Below, piece after piece: positions 9,761 through 22,600 of a stretch of 64,000 nt of DNA (the stretch's first letter is position 1; each line of letters opens with the position of its first letter). Position numbers and translations under genes: made by a program. The notes below the pieces were generated by a model. It was not told the DNA's origin and did not search any database. It was given only the letters and a program-made list of their open reading frames with translations. The stretch comes from Sphaerosporella brunnea (taxonomy: Eukaryota > Ascomycota > Pezizomycetes > Pezizales > Pyronemataceae): assembly GCA_008704415.1 (NCBI GenBank), contig VXIS01000010.1:124001-188000 (forward strand), read 5' to 3'.

Positions 9761-12200
9761 TGAGTTAACAGGAATTCTTCGCTTTTCACAACGCTGCCCA
9801 GACGTGTCCCCTCGACAGCGCGTCCACGGGGGCCTCCTAGATGAAATTGTATAGCCGTACAGCCGTTCGTGCCAGGGGTGCAAAACAGCACATCTTAGTA
9901 CAGCGGCCCGGCGACGTGCTTCTCAACTCCCATGCGTCAGCTTATTGGTCGGATTCCAGGAGACGGCGGTTACCGTATTAAGAGTGTCTTCCGGCCCCTT
10001 GAAGGACAGGCGCATGGGAAGAGAAGTTAGAGTATGCTGCCTGAATGTTGCCGAAACGGGCATATCACTCCCTGCCAGCGTTTGTTGTGTAGGGAGTAGC
10101 CATTTCGCATAGGCTACTCATGGATGTAGCCTGCGCTGCCTGGCATTATCCCTTGAACACGCCACCGACTACGTGTTCCGCGTAATGCCTAACGGCAAGC
10201 ATAATCCCACCCCCCCTGCATGAGCAGTCGTTCATGATGAGTAATGCACTGAATCGTACGCGACTCCCGAATCACCGTCATCCACTGCACCCTTTGCTGG
10301 CAGCTGTTTGGGATGAACCACCACTGTGGGACATCCTCCTCACGGCTCACCACCGCGATCGCAGGTGGGAATATTTGGTCGCAGAATTGACCGGCTTACA
10401 GTGAGAAGGTTAAACACCGATACGCCGTGAAAGATATGTAAGTGAGCGCCGCCACCGGTATTGGTTCAATACAGCTATCCTCTATGTGTCAGTCCGACCT
10501 TATGATCCTGCACAATCACTGGTCTAGCACATGCCGGAGACGAATCCAGGGTTCCAACAAGCTACCCAGCAGCAGCCAACATATCATGAAGGTCAGGCAT
10601 TGCAAGTCACCCGTGTTGCGCATTAGCTAAGGGCGTCTAGCGACCTCGATCCTGAAATTGGCAGACGTCACAGAATAAGGAAGCACGGGCTGGGGGTGGA
10701 GCCAATGGGGTATTCGGCAGTGGAGAATTACCTGCGCCAAAAGGCTGTGCTGCAGGGCACAGCCAACAGTGTCGGTTGGGGAATAGGGAGGTTCCGGATT
10801 CTTGAACTCAGATTTGTTCGGATGATCAACTATATCTATTGGCATCGCAAAGAGCGACCTATCTTCGCTTCGCGAACCCTCGTTGCTGCCTACTCACTGG
10901 ACCTGAACCCCGGGACTGCTACCAGGTCCGGCACGGCTTGAATGGTTGCTTTATTGTAACGGAAATGACGCGACTTGCGTAAACTGCCAAGTGTCCCACG
11001 TATATCCCGCAGGTGAAATGAGCCACCGCGAAATGGCCGCATTTGTCTCCGTACGTGGGAATTTATGAAGGACCTGACGCAAATGTCAGCACGCATGATC
11101 GAGGGCCGCCTGCTGCTCGCTAGCTTGACGTTCGCTGCTGCAGGTGATGGTGGCGTAACTGCGTGCGGACACCTGGAATATATGGACTCCCGCCTGGCAG
11201 TTATCGATGGCCATCTGGCCAACGCTGAAACAGCTAACCCAAAGCCTCGCGAGGCTGTTATACGTCATTGGAGCAGGCATGGCTGATACGTCCCGCATCT
11301 GGGGATATTGATAAGATGCATCGCGTTGTGTAGTTCTGATGCTCTCACGGCCAATCATTTGTTGCATTGATGGCTGTCTGATGGCTGGACTACATGATTG
11401 TCCCCCTTCGCGGGCTTTACAGAGGCAGCCGTTGGCGCTTCTTAGTATACCGCCCACCATAACAGCAGATCAGAAGAATCTGCGCTGTTGTCTCTGTGAG
11501 CCTGACGCCCCGTGAGTTGGTGCCTTTCTGATTCCAATCACTCCTATTGCGAGTGGGCGTCGTCGCAGGAGGTTAGGTGAGTGCTGTCATTGAATTGCTG
11601 CCGCACGGCGCGGGCGAGTTCCTCCAGTTAATTGCAAACTGGATGTTGCACCGTAGAATCCGCACTTCGCCATGATATTTGTTTGACGGAACACCGGGTG
11701 CTTGCCCCGGCCAGCTGCTGCCGAAGTCATAGTATCGGTGTAATTTTAGACCTACTGATCTGGGCGGCATCTCTGTGGCGATGCGATGCCGATATGGTTG
11801 CTGCCGTATTGCGATACCCACTGAGGCGGCTGGCCGGATAGAGCTGATGGTGTTTGTCAAAGGCGCTTTGGACGTTGCTAGAATCCGGCAGGCCATATCG
11901 TAATCACCACAGCTCGCGGCGGCTTGGAAAGACCGATTGCTTCGCTGTGAAGCCGCCCTGGGTTGCCCCGTGGGGCCTGAATTGTGGTACATATGTATCG
12001 CCTCCAGCTGGACTGCCCTTTCCGACATACACACCCACCTACCAGCACCTGCAGCCGACATTCAGAGGGTCAGCCCCCCTCGTCTGAACAGATGTTCCGC
12101 ACTGCGCAGGAAGAAGCATTCTTCGTACCGTCAGGTGCAGAATTGCCTGGGTAATACCCGACACCAGGACACACAGCCTGCACATGGCTCAGCGTACCCA
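9761..12200. other. no gene recognised
   Basis: Several 60-120 codon frames on both strands, none with a recognisable motif. A 73-codon ORF at 11065-11286 (+) has protein-like composition but no other support. Confidence 0.35.
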
Positions 12201-13264
12201 ATGAATTCCATCTGGAAATCTGTCTACAGGCAATTCATCGGCGAATGCGACCGAGCGGCTACAACCACCTACCTATCATGTGGGGCGCTGTCACGTCTGT
12301 TAGCAGTTAAAGCGGTTCAGCGAAGAAAGAACGTCGGTCGTGGCAAGGCTTGGACGTGGGAGTGCTGCGCCCTTCATTTCGTTCGGAGCGAGGCACGTGC
12401 TGCAGCTATACGTTGTCGGATGCCTGCCAATATCGAGGATTGTTTCCGACGGCTTGTGCACACTGGTGCCATGAGCGACATCGATCACCTGGATCGTTGG
12501 CGCCAGCTATGGGAGATACACCTCTGGGTGAACATCATCGCCCAAGAAATCGCCAACAGTGGGGGAGCTCGGAGGATTTGGGATTTGCCAACAGCATTTC
12601 TGCGGGACCTATTGGAGACAATAACGTTTTCGTTATCCGCACGCAGGGAGATCTTGATGTGGGCGGTCCGGTTTCGGGACCCGGAAAGGATCGAGCTTTT
12701 ATTTTCCCGACCGAGCCTCCATTCCCGGCCTGCCGCGACACCATTCAAGTACCTGTAACCTCCGATGACAGCACTGACGCCGACAACGGCTGAGTGAAGC
12801 TTTTCCCGCCAGGTCCGCTTGGCGGGTTGTGGAAGGCGGTCATTGACGATATCCTGGAGACCGGCACCATATCACTCGGTGTTGAATCGGTTCAGCAGAT
12901 GCATGCGGACGACGCTGCTGTGCATGCCCGCCACGAGCAGATGCATGGGGTGCCGCTACTCCATGCCCTTATGCAGCTGAGGTTACTACACCCCCAGTTG
13001 ATGGTCAATGACCACGACACGGAAGAACATCAGCGGGAGAGAAAGAGAATCTTTCTGCCGCGGCGCAGCTCATCGCGCAACGTGATCTCCATACTGATAG
13101 CGGCGGGGGCAAAGACCGAGGGATCGTTCCAACGGGGACCTACCGACAGGGGAGACTATTTCACCCGCGGCGTGCACCGGCACGTCCGCCAAGCTGTCGA
13201 GTTCATGTTCTACGACCTCTCAATGAATGAAGATCGACTTGGAAATGTACACGAGGTCGGCTGA
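12201..13264 (+). pseudogene. hypothetical gene in two frames
   Basis: From ATG 12201 a frame runs 185 codons to 12758 (MNSIWKSVYRQFIGECDRA..., with helical HLDRWRQLWEIHLWVNIIAQEI). A second frame, protein-like from about 12640, passes TGA at 12791 and continues to 13264 (GLWKAVIDDILETGTISLGV...HALMQLRLLHPQLMVND). Together they could be one product joined by an intron or a frameshift near 12640. No domain recognised. The second segment contains RRSSSRNVISIL, similar to an exposed basic linker. Confidence 0.35.
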
Positions 13265-13845
13265 CACTGGGCGTGTGCACGCCATGGGCTACGGCGCTCC
13301 TCGATATTGAGAAGGCCGCGTGGGACGCGATCAAAATGTACCCACCGTCGTAATCAGCACTCTATGAGAATATAATGAACTTGCTACTGTCGGGTGAACT
13401 ACGCGATGTATGCTATGTATGCCTCGCGCACACCTCTGGTCAGTCAACTGCATAATTGTGTAATTAGTGCACCATGGTTGGATACGTTGAGGTCCCGATC
13501 AAGTAATTGCGATGCGATAGAGACAACCTAGAAGTGGGGGGCTGTATTGGCATTCCTAAAGTCACATTGAGTGATGATGCGCTTTGTGTGTAGGGCATTT
13601 ACACCTGTCCATGGATTTCATCCGAGAGTGGGCACGGCGTCAGTGACTGCCCCCGTGTGCACGCAAGCTCGGGATACATTTTCCATTCATTCGGCTGCCA
13701 TATCGTGACTTCAACACCGTGATTTAGCCGGTGCTTAACCAGTGCGCTTCCATTAGAATCAATCGTGGCACCCTTTTTTCGCCCTGGTGTCTTTCAATAC
13801 CACAAGAAATGGCTCCGGCCAGAGCCCGAGATACCCCTGCGCACA
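13265..13845. other. no gene recognised
   Basis: AT-richer than average; no frame above 60 codons and no repeat seen. Confidence 0.4.
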
Positions 13846-13853
13846 CCAGCAGG

Positions 13854-14204
13854 CAGTGTTCCCAATAGCCAGCCCGCCCGTCGGGCTGATCCAAATGATG
13901 GGCGGGCTGTTTGGGCTGCAGCCCAAGCAGGGTTGGCTGACGGCCTTCCCGCGGGTGCAGGGATCATGCGCTATGGGGAATGGAGCAACAGCTGCACAGA
14001 AACACTCCTCAGTTTCCTCAGTTTACCTCGTAACTAGGTCGAACTGATGGTTGCATGACAGGTTCACCTCAGTCGAAAGTTCTTTGCAGCCCGACAGCCC
14101 GCCAGCCAGCGCGTCGTGATTTTGAGACGGCCTTTTGGCAGCCCGCCCACATTGGCAGCCCGCCCACACAGTCGGGCTTTTTGGGCCGGCTATTACGAAC
14201 ACTG
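13854..14204 (+). mobile_element. hAT-type MITE family B with perfect 8-bp TSD
   Basis: 351 bp. Left end CAGTGTTCCCAATAGCCAGC; the right end, read inward, is CAGTGTTCGTAATAGCCGGC. Both are flanked by CCAGCAGG (13846-13853 and 14205-14212). The interior has repeated CAGCCCGCCC motifs on both arms. No coding capacity. Confidence 0.85.
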
Positions 14205-14212
14205 CCAGCAGG

Positions 14213-14880
14213 CAGTGTCTCACGCGCCATAGTCGCTGCTACAACCAGTATGCCTCTGGGGACAACACCACGTCTTGGACGTTATGGGCTCTGCGTGGAG
14301 ACGATCCGAGGAAGGTCACGCTGGCGAGCCGAACTAGGCGCGCCTTAGATGTGTACAAGGCGAATCTGATCCAGCCCGGCCCTGAGGATTGTGGCGGGCG
14401 TCTCAAACTGAGGGCAACTGAAGGATCTGGGTACTGACTGCTTGCTGGGCGATGCTGGAGATCTGCGATCAAAGGGTCCGCCAGCTGAACAGTGTTCCTC
14501 ACGGGCTTGGGCGGTCTGCCACAGTCTAGTCAAGTCCGTGCACTGAAGAGATCAAGTCCGCGATTAAGACTAGAAAGCATGGTGCATGAGTTCGGAGGAC
14601 TGGACCATTCCCGCTGCTGCCCCCGTCAGTTTCCACTCATGCTGTTGCTGAACTTAGCTAACTTTTCCCAGACCCAGAACGTCAACCAACGGAACAAAGC
14701 TTCCCGGATGGTCTCAATCCCTTCACTATCTCGTTACAAGGAAGTCCGGCTATGGAGTCGTCGTGTCAAATGTAGTGGGGCTTGTCTTTATCCTGAAGAT
14801 CGTCTATATTGAATAATTAACTGGCTTTTATCGTGGCATTCATCGTGACTAGCATCATGGCGTTTATCGTGGCATTTTTG
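14213..14880. other. no gene recognised
   Basis: Short frames only. The last 60 bp holds a diverged TTTATCGTGGCATT repeat that leads into the minisatellite. Confidence 0.35.
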
Positions 14881-15030
14881 CACGAACTCGTAGTGTAAAG
14901 GCCACGAACTCGTGGTTTAAAAGACACGAATTTGTAGTTTGAAAGACACGAACGGCGTAGTATGAAATACACAAACGTGTGGTTTGAAAGACACGAATTT
15001 GCAGTATAAAGGACACGAATACTGTGGTGA
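14881..15030. repeat. 22-bp minisatellite, about 7 units
   Basis: Units start at 14881, 14903, 14925, 14947, 14970, 14992 and 15014. Each begins CACGAA or CACAAA and has a core like TTTGTAGTTTGAAAGA; all are 22 bp except one of 23. Confidence 0.85.
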
Positions 15031-15439
15031 CACGCCATATAATGCTTTGGTGGGTGGGTATCGCTATAGGCGGCACCACAGATGGCACCATATACGTCCT
15101 GCCGTTTACACAACAAATTATTGAACCCTAGGGCAGCCTACCCCCACAGAGCCGCGCGACAGCCGCAGATTCAACCTCTGTTAAAGGTCAAGGAGGCGGC
15201 CGCTGACATGGCACATATTTCTCAATGGACGGAAGGTAGCGTGGGGAGACAAAGAAGGGTGGTGGAGTTTGCAAAGAGAAAACTACGGGAAAACCGCCTC
15301 GTAGATTCAAATCACTGGCTGCTTCACGGATCAGGCCACGCGCCATATGCGCGATGCCCACGCAAGAACAGGAACGCAGCGAAAAATAAATGATCGTGTA
15401 GAGACCAAGCAGCAGGAACCACAGGCCCCGAGTCCGAAT

Positions 15440-15960
15440 TAGTGATGGACACGAGCCGAGCCGGCCTGAACGATCGTAAGTCTGGCTAGAGCTGGGCTCG
15501 AGCTTTTACAAACACAGCATATGTCCAGCATACCACGCCGAAACCTTCAAAAACAGCAGGACACCACCGAAGTTTCGAGTTGTCCAGGATACGGCACCAT
15601 GAGAGATCACCGTTTCGTGAATTCGTCACGGTCGTTGATATCAAACAGATCGTATACGAGGAAGGAATTCTTTTTCAAAGAAGACTTAGGCAGGCATCCG
15701 AGTTGACCAAGCCTACCGTTGACTCCATTGAGGCCAGGAAGAATCGGGCGGCGGGGCGCGCGGCATTGGCGGAGCAAGCTCGAAAGATCGAGCAACGCCA
15801 ACCAGCGCAGGCACAGAGCAAATTAACGCTGACCACTCATCTCATTGTGATGATGGAAATGGCATCAACCTTTCAGCGAAAAAGGATGACATCGACGCGG
15901 ATACCTCATTACATTTGCGAGGATGCAAATGGGGGCCGAGCTTGCAGAAACAGAAGATAG
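15440..15960 (+). mobile_element. hAT element 3, left end and possible transposase N-terminal piece
   Basis: TAGTGATGGACACGAGCC at 15440 is identical to the start of hAT element 1, followed by CTCGAGC motifs. Downstream, a frame at 15580-15960 encodes a basic, helical segment (EARKNRAAGRAALAEQARK) that could be transposase N-terminal sequence, but I cannot align it to hAT domains. The matching right end and target duplication (left flank GTCCGAAT) were not found. Confidence 0.5.
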
Positions 15961-16971
15961 AGACAAGGACGCAGCAGCGTCGGATTCGCACGGCGTGGAT
16001 CAGCATCTACACGCAGCGAACCAGGTTCCTGTCAGTCAACTTACCGTCCTCGAACAGCGGCAACTGGTGTAGGTTTTGGATGTAGGATTTAGCGCATGCG
16101 GTTTCAGTCGATGCGAGAGAAGGGCATAAGGCGCGGGGCAGTTAGTGCTTCCTTCTACAGACATCTCGTTCAACACTAAACGTTCAGTGTCTCGTCCGAT
16201 CCGGATCACGACGATCGAAGTTCCCATCTCGATATTTTCGGAGTCGGACCCTGCAGCCCGGCTGATCGATGCGCTGAAAGCCGACACTCACTTGGATTGG
16301 GAATTAGCGACCTTCGGAATGAACGCCACGGATAAACACTCACTCGAGAAAGCATTCACCATCTAGACAGTGCGGGAGCAAGATTGATTGGATTCACCTT
16401 AACCTTGCATGAGACGACTGCTACTCGACATTGTTCAACGGAATTCTAAGCAGTAAGAACCCTCTCCCGGCCTGGAATGTTGTAGGTCACTGATCGAATG
16501 ATTCAGTGAGACGCTTGAAGCGTAATCTCGTGGTCACTGGCACCAAGGGAAAATGTAGGTTGCAGGGCTGTTGCAGGGCTGTAACTGCGGAAGTCTTTCA
16601 ACGGTCGTCGCGGCGTATCAATCCAATTCCCCCGCCATAAATATGGAACATGTCGTCCTCCTGGGACAGCAACCCATTATTCGATCTCACGCCGAGAGGA
16701 ACCATAGCACGGACTCCATTGCCAGCTCAGACAATTCTTCTGACATAGATAGAGAGTCAGCTTCTTCGTCCTGGGTGAGTGATGCTCCCTTGGATATCTG
16801 CGAACGGGTTTGTGGTGCTACAGACGGCCATAATGCGCGTACCAGTACCCGCTCACAAATGTAGTGAGGCTACGTAGCTAGCAATACAAACCACCGTTAA
16901 CAGAGTATTAATGTACCTTACGCTCGCCTTATGGTGTGGTGTCCTGGAGAACGCAAAAAGTTGGTGATATC
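15961..16971. other. no gene recognised
   Basis: Two frames of 73 and 97 codons (16145-16366, 16571-16864, both +) have protein-like composition but no motif. A tandem TTGCAGGGCTG pair sits at 16558-16580. Confidence 0.3.
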
Positions 16972-17656
16972 CTGCTAGTTTCGCAAGTTTCGCGGCTGGT
17001 CCGGCTTTGGAGGAGGCCTGAACCCGCTCGATTCAAACGGGCGTTGAAAATTACGGCCCGTTTGGACCATGCAATTTTGCACGGGACCCAGGTGACTGAC
17101 GGCGCCTATCAGGCCCGCCAGGCACCGGTGCTATCTTTGCTTACACTGACATCAACAAAAACAAAACGAAAGCAAGATGCAGATCCCCTACCCATCGATC
17201 TCCGCCGCATGCTGTTCGACGCAAAACATCAGCAGTTCGGATCCGTATTGTTCCGCCTCTGTTCCGACCTGAATTTCCTCGGTTAAAGGGCGTGATTTGT
17301 GAGCAAAACGTCAGCAGTTCTGCTCCGTTCTATTCCGACTGTCCTCCAAGCTGTACTTTTTGGGTTAAACGTGCGCCGATTCTAGCGCTGATCGGCAAGT
17401 CAATTGTTCGCGATCGAAGCTTTAGCTGCTGCGGCACAAGCACCCTGTGATCAGCGCTTGCGGTGGCCTTGAGTTCGGGCGTCTGACCGAACCGATCTTG
17501 GCCAGGAGAACACGGCGCCGGCCGGCACCTATCAGATATCCAGACCTTTCTTACACCGGCCCGAACCTATCAGGCTTTCCGCGCCTTCGGCCCGACCTGA
17601 CGCACTCCGTGGGGCCCGGGTTGACCTGGCTGGCGGCCGGACTATTGATAGCGCTG
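16972..17656 (+). mobile_element. hAT-type MITE family A, copy 2
   Basis: The left part (GGCCTGAACC, then CGGCCCGTTTGGACCA and GGCGCCTATCAGGCCCGCCA) and right part (GGCCGGCACCTATCAGATAT...GGACTATTGATAGCGCTG) both align with the intact copy at 45.0 kb. The interior is about 200 bp longer. The left terminus is diverged and no clean target duplication is visible. Confidence 0.6.
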
Positions 17657-18023
17657 TCCCTAACCCGTTATCCCGCTCTTCTGGTCTTCTGTTTCGTTTT
17701 TTCAAGCTCCGCTTTGGACAGTGCCTCGAACATTTCATCGAGATCATGCAATTGGGAATAGTTGGCAGAGATCAATCCACGCCGCGACCAACTTTTCAAC
17801 ACGGCACAGGGCTGATAGCTGCGTTGCATAACATTCACTGATGATCCGCGAGGCAGGCAGACGGTTCCCCGCGGCAAACGGAGTCCCGGCGGGTATCTAC
17901 TACCATGCATATTACAAGTGACACCCACAACCTTACTGAGCATCCAGTTGACTGCAGTTGACGGCGGTCTTTCGCCGTCCCTGGCATTCGTGGACTGAAT
18001 CAGACTGGATCGTGGTGTTCCTA

Positions 18024-18377
18024 ATGGAGCATGGACCGGATTGGATCGTACCAGTCTTTGCGATCCAGTCTGCAGTTCTGGACGGATGGTACGGAACACT
18101 GCTAGACTTTGATACGGCCGCTCAGAGTACAGGAGATTGCAGTCCATCACCGCTGAGGATGGCGAGTTGCGCAGCCCTAATGTACCGTGTCAATTTGTTC
18201 ATGCGACAATCGGCCACCGATTGGCAGCTGCAAAATATCTTCGAGGTGCTCAGTCCCACCGTGCGACGCCACAGCTACTACGAAAGTCAGGGTACACAGA
18301 ATATCCCTTCAAATAGTTACCAGCCGTCGACAGTTCATGTAGATGACTCCTATCTTGCGAACTCAGCAAGCCACTGA
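18024..18377 (+). CDS. hypothetical ORF
   Basis: 117 codons from ATG 18024. The N-terminal half is hydrophobic (DWIVPVFAIQSAVLDGWYGT) and the C-terminal half is Ser/Tyr/Gln-rich. No family recognised; intact but isolated. Confidence 0.25.
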   Translation: MEHGPDWIVPVFAIQSAVLDGWYGTLLDFDTAAQSTGDCSPSPLRMASCAALMYRVNLFMRQSATDWQLQNIFEVLSPTVRRHSYYESQGTQNIPSNSYQPSTVHVDDSYLANSASH

Positions 18378-18487
18378 GTTAGGGTGCTGCGATTGGCAGT
18401 CATTGACCGAGAGCGATGTAAACAAGGAACACAGGGCTCCTGGATATGACAAATTGAAAGAACACATGCTCCGACCAGCCGTTGCGG

Positions 18488-18631
18488 GACTCAAACCATT
18501 TTCTTGAAGCGTTGAACCCGTGGGAGGGAGCACCAAGATCCGACGAGGAAAAGATAGAACTTGAGTATGAAGCACTGAGGGACGGACAGCATGTGGTGAA
18601 TGAGGGACTACGCTTTGTGAACAATGTCTAA
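18488..18631 (+). pseudogene. C-terminal coding fragment, unknown
   Basis: A 47-codon stretch has strongly protein-like content (HFLEALNPWEGAPRSDEEKI, then LEYEALRDGQHVVNEGLRFV) and ends in TAA at 18629. A second frame just upstream (18413-18505, KEHRAPGYDKLKEHMLRP) probably belongs to the same product with a frameshift near 18490. No identity assigned. Confidence 0.35.
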
Positions 18632-18943
18632 CGGACCCAACCTGGAGGCTACCGGCCAATGGCGAGCCGATCGCTGTTCAAGAAGTGGCTAATCCATGGC
18701 CTGCCTAGCGACACGACCGCAGGTTCTGCCCCCGTTGCATTTTTTTCCAGTCCGTGTACAGCTGGCGCAGTCGGGGGGAATTGGATTCGGAGTGGCATTT
18801 TGTATGCCTTTCTACATGCTTGGGATGTGTTCAACAGCCGCTACAGAGAACCAGCAATGTTTGAACATGCCATACGGCTGCGAGGTTTTCGGGCTTTTCC
18901 CATGAGCAGATGCAGGTTGAATGCCACCTGCAATGTGGCGTGA

Positions 18944-19318
18944 ATGGTGACAGCCGGCAATGGCGACGCAACAAGGGTAACAATGCCACCGGTTGACGCT
19001 GGTGATATTGCGCGTTATAATGCCCTTTTTTCGTCGTGTGCAACCATATATTATTCCGACCACAATTCCATCGCCACACCCATACAGCTGTCGAAAAACG
19101 GTGAAACCAACTGGTTGGTACTATTCCTGCTCCCATGTGCAGCGTTTGTACAAACAATAGTAGCCCCGAAGCGCAACCACACGTCGCCTCGCCGCAAATC
19201 CATGAAGACGGGTCGTGTTGCTAATCCTGCCCCCAACAAGGCTGACACCAAACCTGTAGCCAAGAACGCCGTCATCATGGTTGCCCCGAAGACGGCTGCC
19301 AAACACCATGGGCAATGA
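18944..19318 (+). CDS. hypothetical ORF with basic C-terminus
   Basis: 124 codons from ATG 18944, with a hydrophobic stretch NWLVLFLLPCAAFVQTIV in the middle and a Lys/Pro/Ala-rich tail. It overlaps the next ORF by about 10 bases in another frame. No family recognised. Confidence 0.25.
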   Translation: MVTAGNGDATRVTMPPVDAGDIARYNALFSSCATIYYSDHNSIATPIQLSKNGETNWLVLFLLPCAAFVQTIVAPKRNHTSPRRKSMKTGRVANPAPNKADTKPVAKNAVIMVAPKTAAKHHGQ

Positions 19319-19685
19319 AACCGACGGTAGGAACCTGGTGTCAGCGTGGCACACCATCTCCACACTGTTAAGGCTGTCTGGATATGTCGAACTGTTGGCC
19401 GGCGCCGAGAGGATCTCAGCAGGGGACCCGGACTGTGACCTTTTGATATTCGCGGGTGAACAGATCGATCAGAAGAGGAAACTTCTGTCGCATATATTCG
19501 CTGAGTACCACAATGCGAAGAACGCGGTCAAGATGGGAGTCAATTGGAACCAGAAGGCCGAGTACCCTTGGACACCTGATTGCGGCAATATGTTACGGTG
19601 TCATCCTTCGTCATCACCGTACCAACATCGCAATGTGCTGCACTGCACAGTGTTATTTAAACCCTGTAAGTACTACGTACCATGA
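19308..19685 (+). CDS. hypothetical ORF
   Basis: 125 codons from ATG 19308. The first 90 residues look like a folded helical protein (AWHTISTLLRLSGYVELLAG; QIDQKRKLLSHIFAEYHNAK); the last 30 are less convincing, so a splice site or frameshift near 19600 is possible. No domain recognised. Confidence 0.3.
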   Translation: MGNETDGRNLVSAWHTISTLLRLSGYVELLAGAERISAGDPDCDLLIFAGEQIDQKRKLLSHIFAEYHNAKNAVKMGVNWNQKAEYPWTPDCGNMLRCHPSSSPYQHRNVLHCTVLFKPCKYYVP

Positions 19686-22600
19686 GCTGTCACCGTCGCC
19701 GGCCGTGGGTGCGTTTAGGCCTCTGGTTTACCCCGAAGTTTGTCGATGATATATATCCTGTTCGCCTACATAAATCAGTTTGCACAAGAAGCCCAGAACC
19801 AACCGCACAATTTTGCACTGTTCATGATACGCCAGGGCCCACACAATACTGTAAACTGTCAGTTCGGCAAACGCTAACGACGGTTCAACATATGCTGTCA
19901 CTCAACGCACTGCCTGCGAATGTCGCAATTGGGGACTTGTGCGTCTGCGGCGGTCATTAGCGGCGCATCGCGACGATCAACCTTGGTAATTTCGAAATCT
20001 GCATACTCGGCGGTTACCGCATGCAGTGAGAGAAACATGCGGCCCGGTGGATCTTTGTTGCCCCAGTTTACAAGACCCTCTGGGGGGATGCCAGTGCCTG
20101 AGCCCGCGAGTGGAATCCGTTGAAGCCACCAGCAGCCGTATGCCGGTTGTCATCATAACCAGCCTCTATTTCCGTGGCTAGTATCTCACGGTCGTCGGAC
20201 GGCTCTTTACACAGGAGCATAAACCAGCGCACACACCAGCCGTGTCAGGTGTTTCATCCTTGCGTAGTCATCACCACCTGGTTCTTATTCCGTAACAGCT
20301 AGCCAATGTAACCATCATGTATATATCAATGCACGTTGAACGATGTGCAAAGTCAACGTCATGTCCAGCGTAGCGCGATTATGGTACAGCGCTCATCGCA
20401 GCCGGCAAGGCGCGCGTACCCCTGAGCACTGTCGCTGCAACAGCCACCAGCGAGCTGGTGGGAGATATCTGCCTCCGCCGGTCAAGCGCGTATAATCTTC
20501 GCCACGACCACAGACAGGCTCCGTACCCTTTCCAAAACAGCTCGGAGTTTACACTACCGTAATTATTGTTGGTGGCCAGCGGGTCTCAGCCGCCGAGTTT
20601 GATCCAACAGCGCGTGATGTACCAGCTGCTCTCAATTAGGAGTAGCTGAAAGCCAATGAAAACGAGTGGTTCATGGAGTATCACTCGCTTCCCTTCCGGG
20701 CGGCGGTCTTGGGTCTCGAAGCGGAATGGCTTGGTGGCCTTTGACTCTGATGTTCAACCGGAGCTCGCTGTGATTTGTAAGCCACGGCCCCTCCGTGCGG
20801 GGCGTGCATCTAGATGGTCTTTCACTGGCGCGCGTTCCAGTCGGTCTGCTGCTTTCTCTCGTTTTGGGGCTGGCTAATTCTCGATGACTTCAAATCTCAC
20901 ATCTCTGCCACAAAGACACTTTGCATGTGTTTGCGCTGTGATTGTGTGGCCACGCGGGGTAGGTATACTTGGCCTGCAACGGTGCAGGGTTTGATTGAGG
21001 CAATTCAGCCATGTGTGGAAGACTGAGCTCGCTGTCAGGGATCATCTCACACACAACGATTAGGACGTGCTGTAAGGGGCTACGTATGTGCTATGGATCT
21101 CCTTCGAAGGGCGAAAGTAAGGTACTGACGCGGAATTGGTGGTTTGTGCCGTGCTGAGGCTGACTTTCTATGGTTGAGCAGTCGGTCCCAGCAGAACGCG
21201 ATGCCTGTTGTTGGTTATTTTGTGAGGTCGTCAAGGTCATTGCCAAATACTCCGCGTTCCAAGGCGACGTGCTCCTGCTTATAGATACAGCTCATAGTTG
21301 TGGTGGTGCCGTGGCAGGCGGTGATGTCGTTGTTCTGTATGCCAGCAGTTCCCGGGTGCATCCGGAATCTTGATATCAGTCGATGCTGATATGATGAAGG
21401 TTTTTTATTGTCAGGGTACGCAAGATGTATAACTTGGGTAGTTGTTTTTTCGCAGCCCAGCAGCAGACACCGGCGTGAGGGTTGGGATGTGTTCTAGCCG
21501 TAGTATTCAAAGTTTGAATCGAGGAGGCGATTGCAAACCGAGAGCGAACTCCAGGATTGCTTTCGTTGAACTCCAGTAGGCGTAGGGTGAAACGTAAGGT
21601 CGGGGCCACTGCGAGTTCACCTCCGGGAAGTCAAGAGAGGTGCAAACTGAAGCGCCGAGACAAAGGAGAAGCGGAAGAACGCTTGTTCGAAACAGCGCCT
21701 GTCAGCCGGCGGACGATGGAAAGCACTGTGTCGGATGAGGATCTCGACCCCGCCATCACAACCAGCTTGCATCCGGAGCCTCTAGACAGTATCCCGCCAT
21801 GCGGACACTCCACGCCCTGAGCACCTCCCCAGCCCAGTCCCATCTCAACATCTCACCACCGGCGCCACCGTTTCAGCTCCTGAGTGTAAAGGTCCAGTAC
21901 ATATCGTACCAGGAGAATGTGCAGCAATCTCGGCACACGAAGCAGCTGAGACGAGATCGACTGCGACACCGACTGCGAGATGCATGTCCCCGGCAAGCAG
22001 CGAGCAGCGAACACCGAGGTGGGGAATCCAGCGGTCTAAGATTGAGCGCTAGTTTTGCACCTGTGGCAGAGCACTTAGTTTTGCACCAGGTAAAGCGTTT
22101 CTGGTTGTTATCGTGACGGAGGATATGAACCGAGAAGTTTTGTTGCCACCATTCAGTCACGTCAACATGCCCCTCCCGACCTGGAAAGTCACGATGTGGG
22201 TGTGCGTGGACCAGAGGCTGGCATATTCAGTGTTTGCGAATCACCGTCACACACGACCTGCTACGTTCTGGGCAAAGATGTTTTGTATGCTTGACCATCG
22301 TTGGCGTTCGAACGAATTGGAGCACGCGCGCGAGGGTACTGTAGGCGACGATACTGTGGATGGACGATAGCAAGGAAGGTGGTAGCAACATGGGTTCTTC
22401 TCAGACTAACCAGAACATTCGGCGATGTAAACCCTCCCCGCCAACGCAGCAGTCTGCCCTTACGTCGCTCCGCTGCACAAAGCGCTGCGGGCCTCAACAG
22501 CCATGCGGCGCGAGACTGACTGGCGCCGAGGTTATTGGTCTGGAGGCGCGAAAGACTCGGGACGGACAGCGCGGAGGACTTGCACGAGGGTGTGGATACG

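Noticed and set aside
14881..15030. CRISPR-like array
   Set aside because: Units are contiguous with no unique spacers; it is a minisatellite in eukaryote-type DNA.
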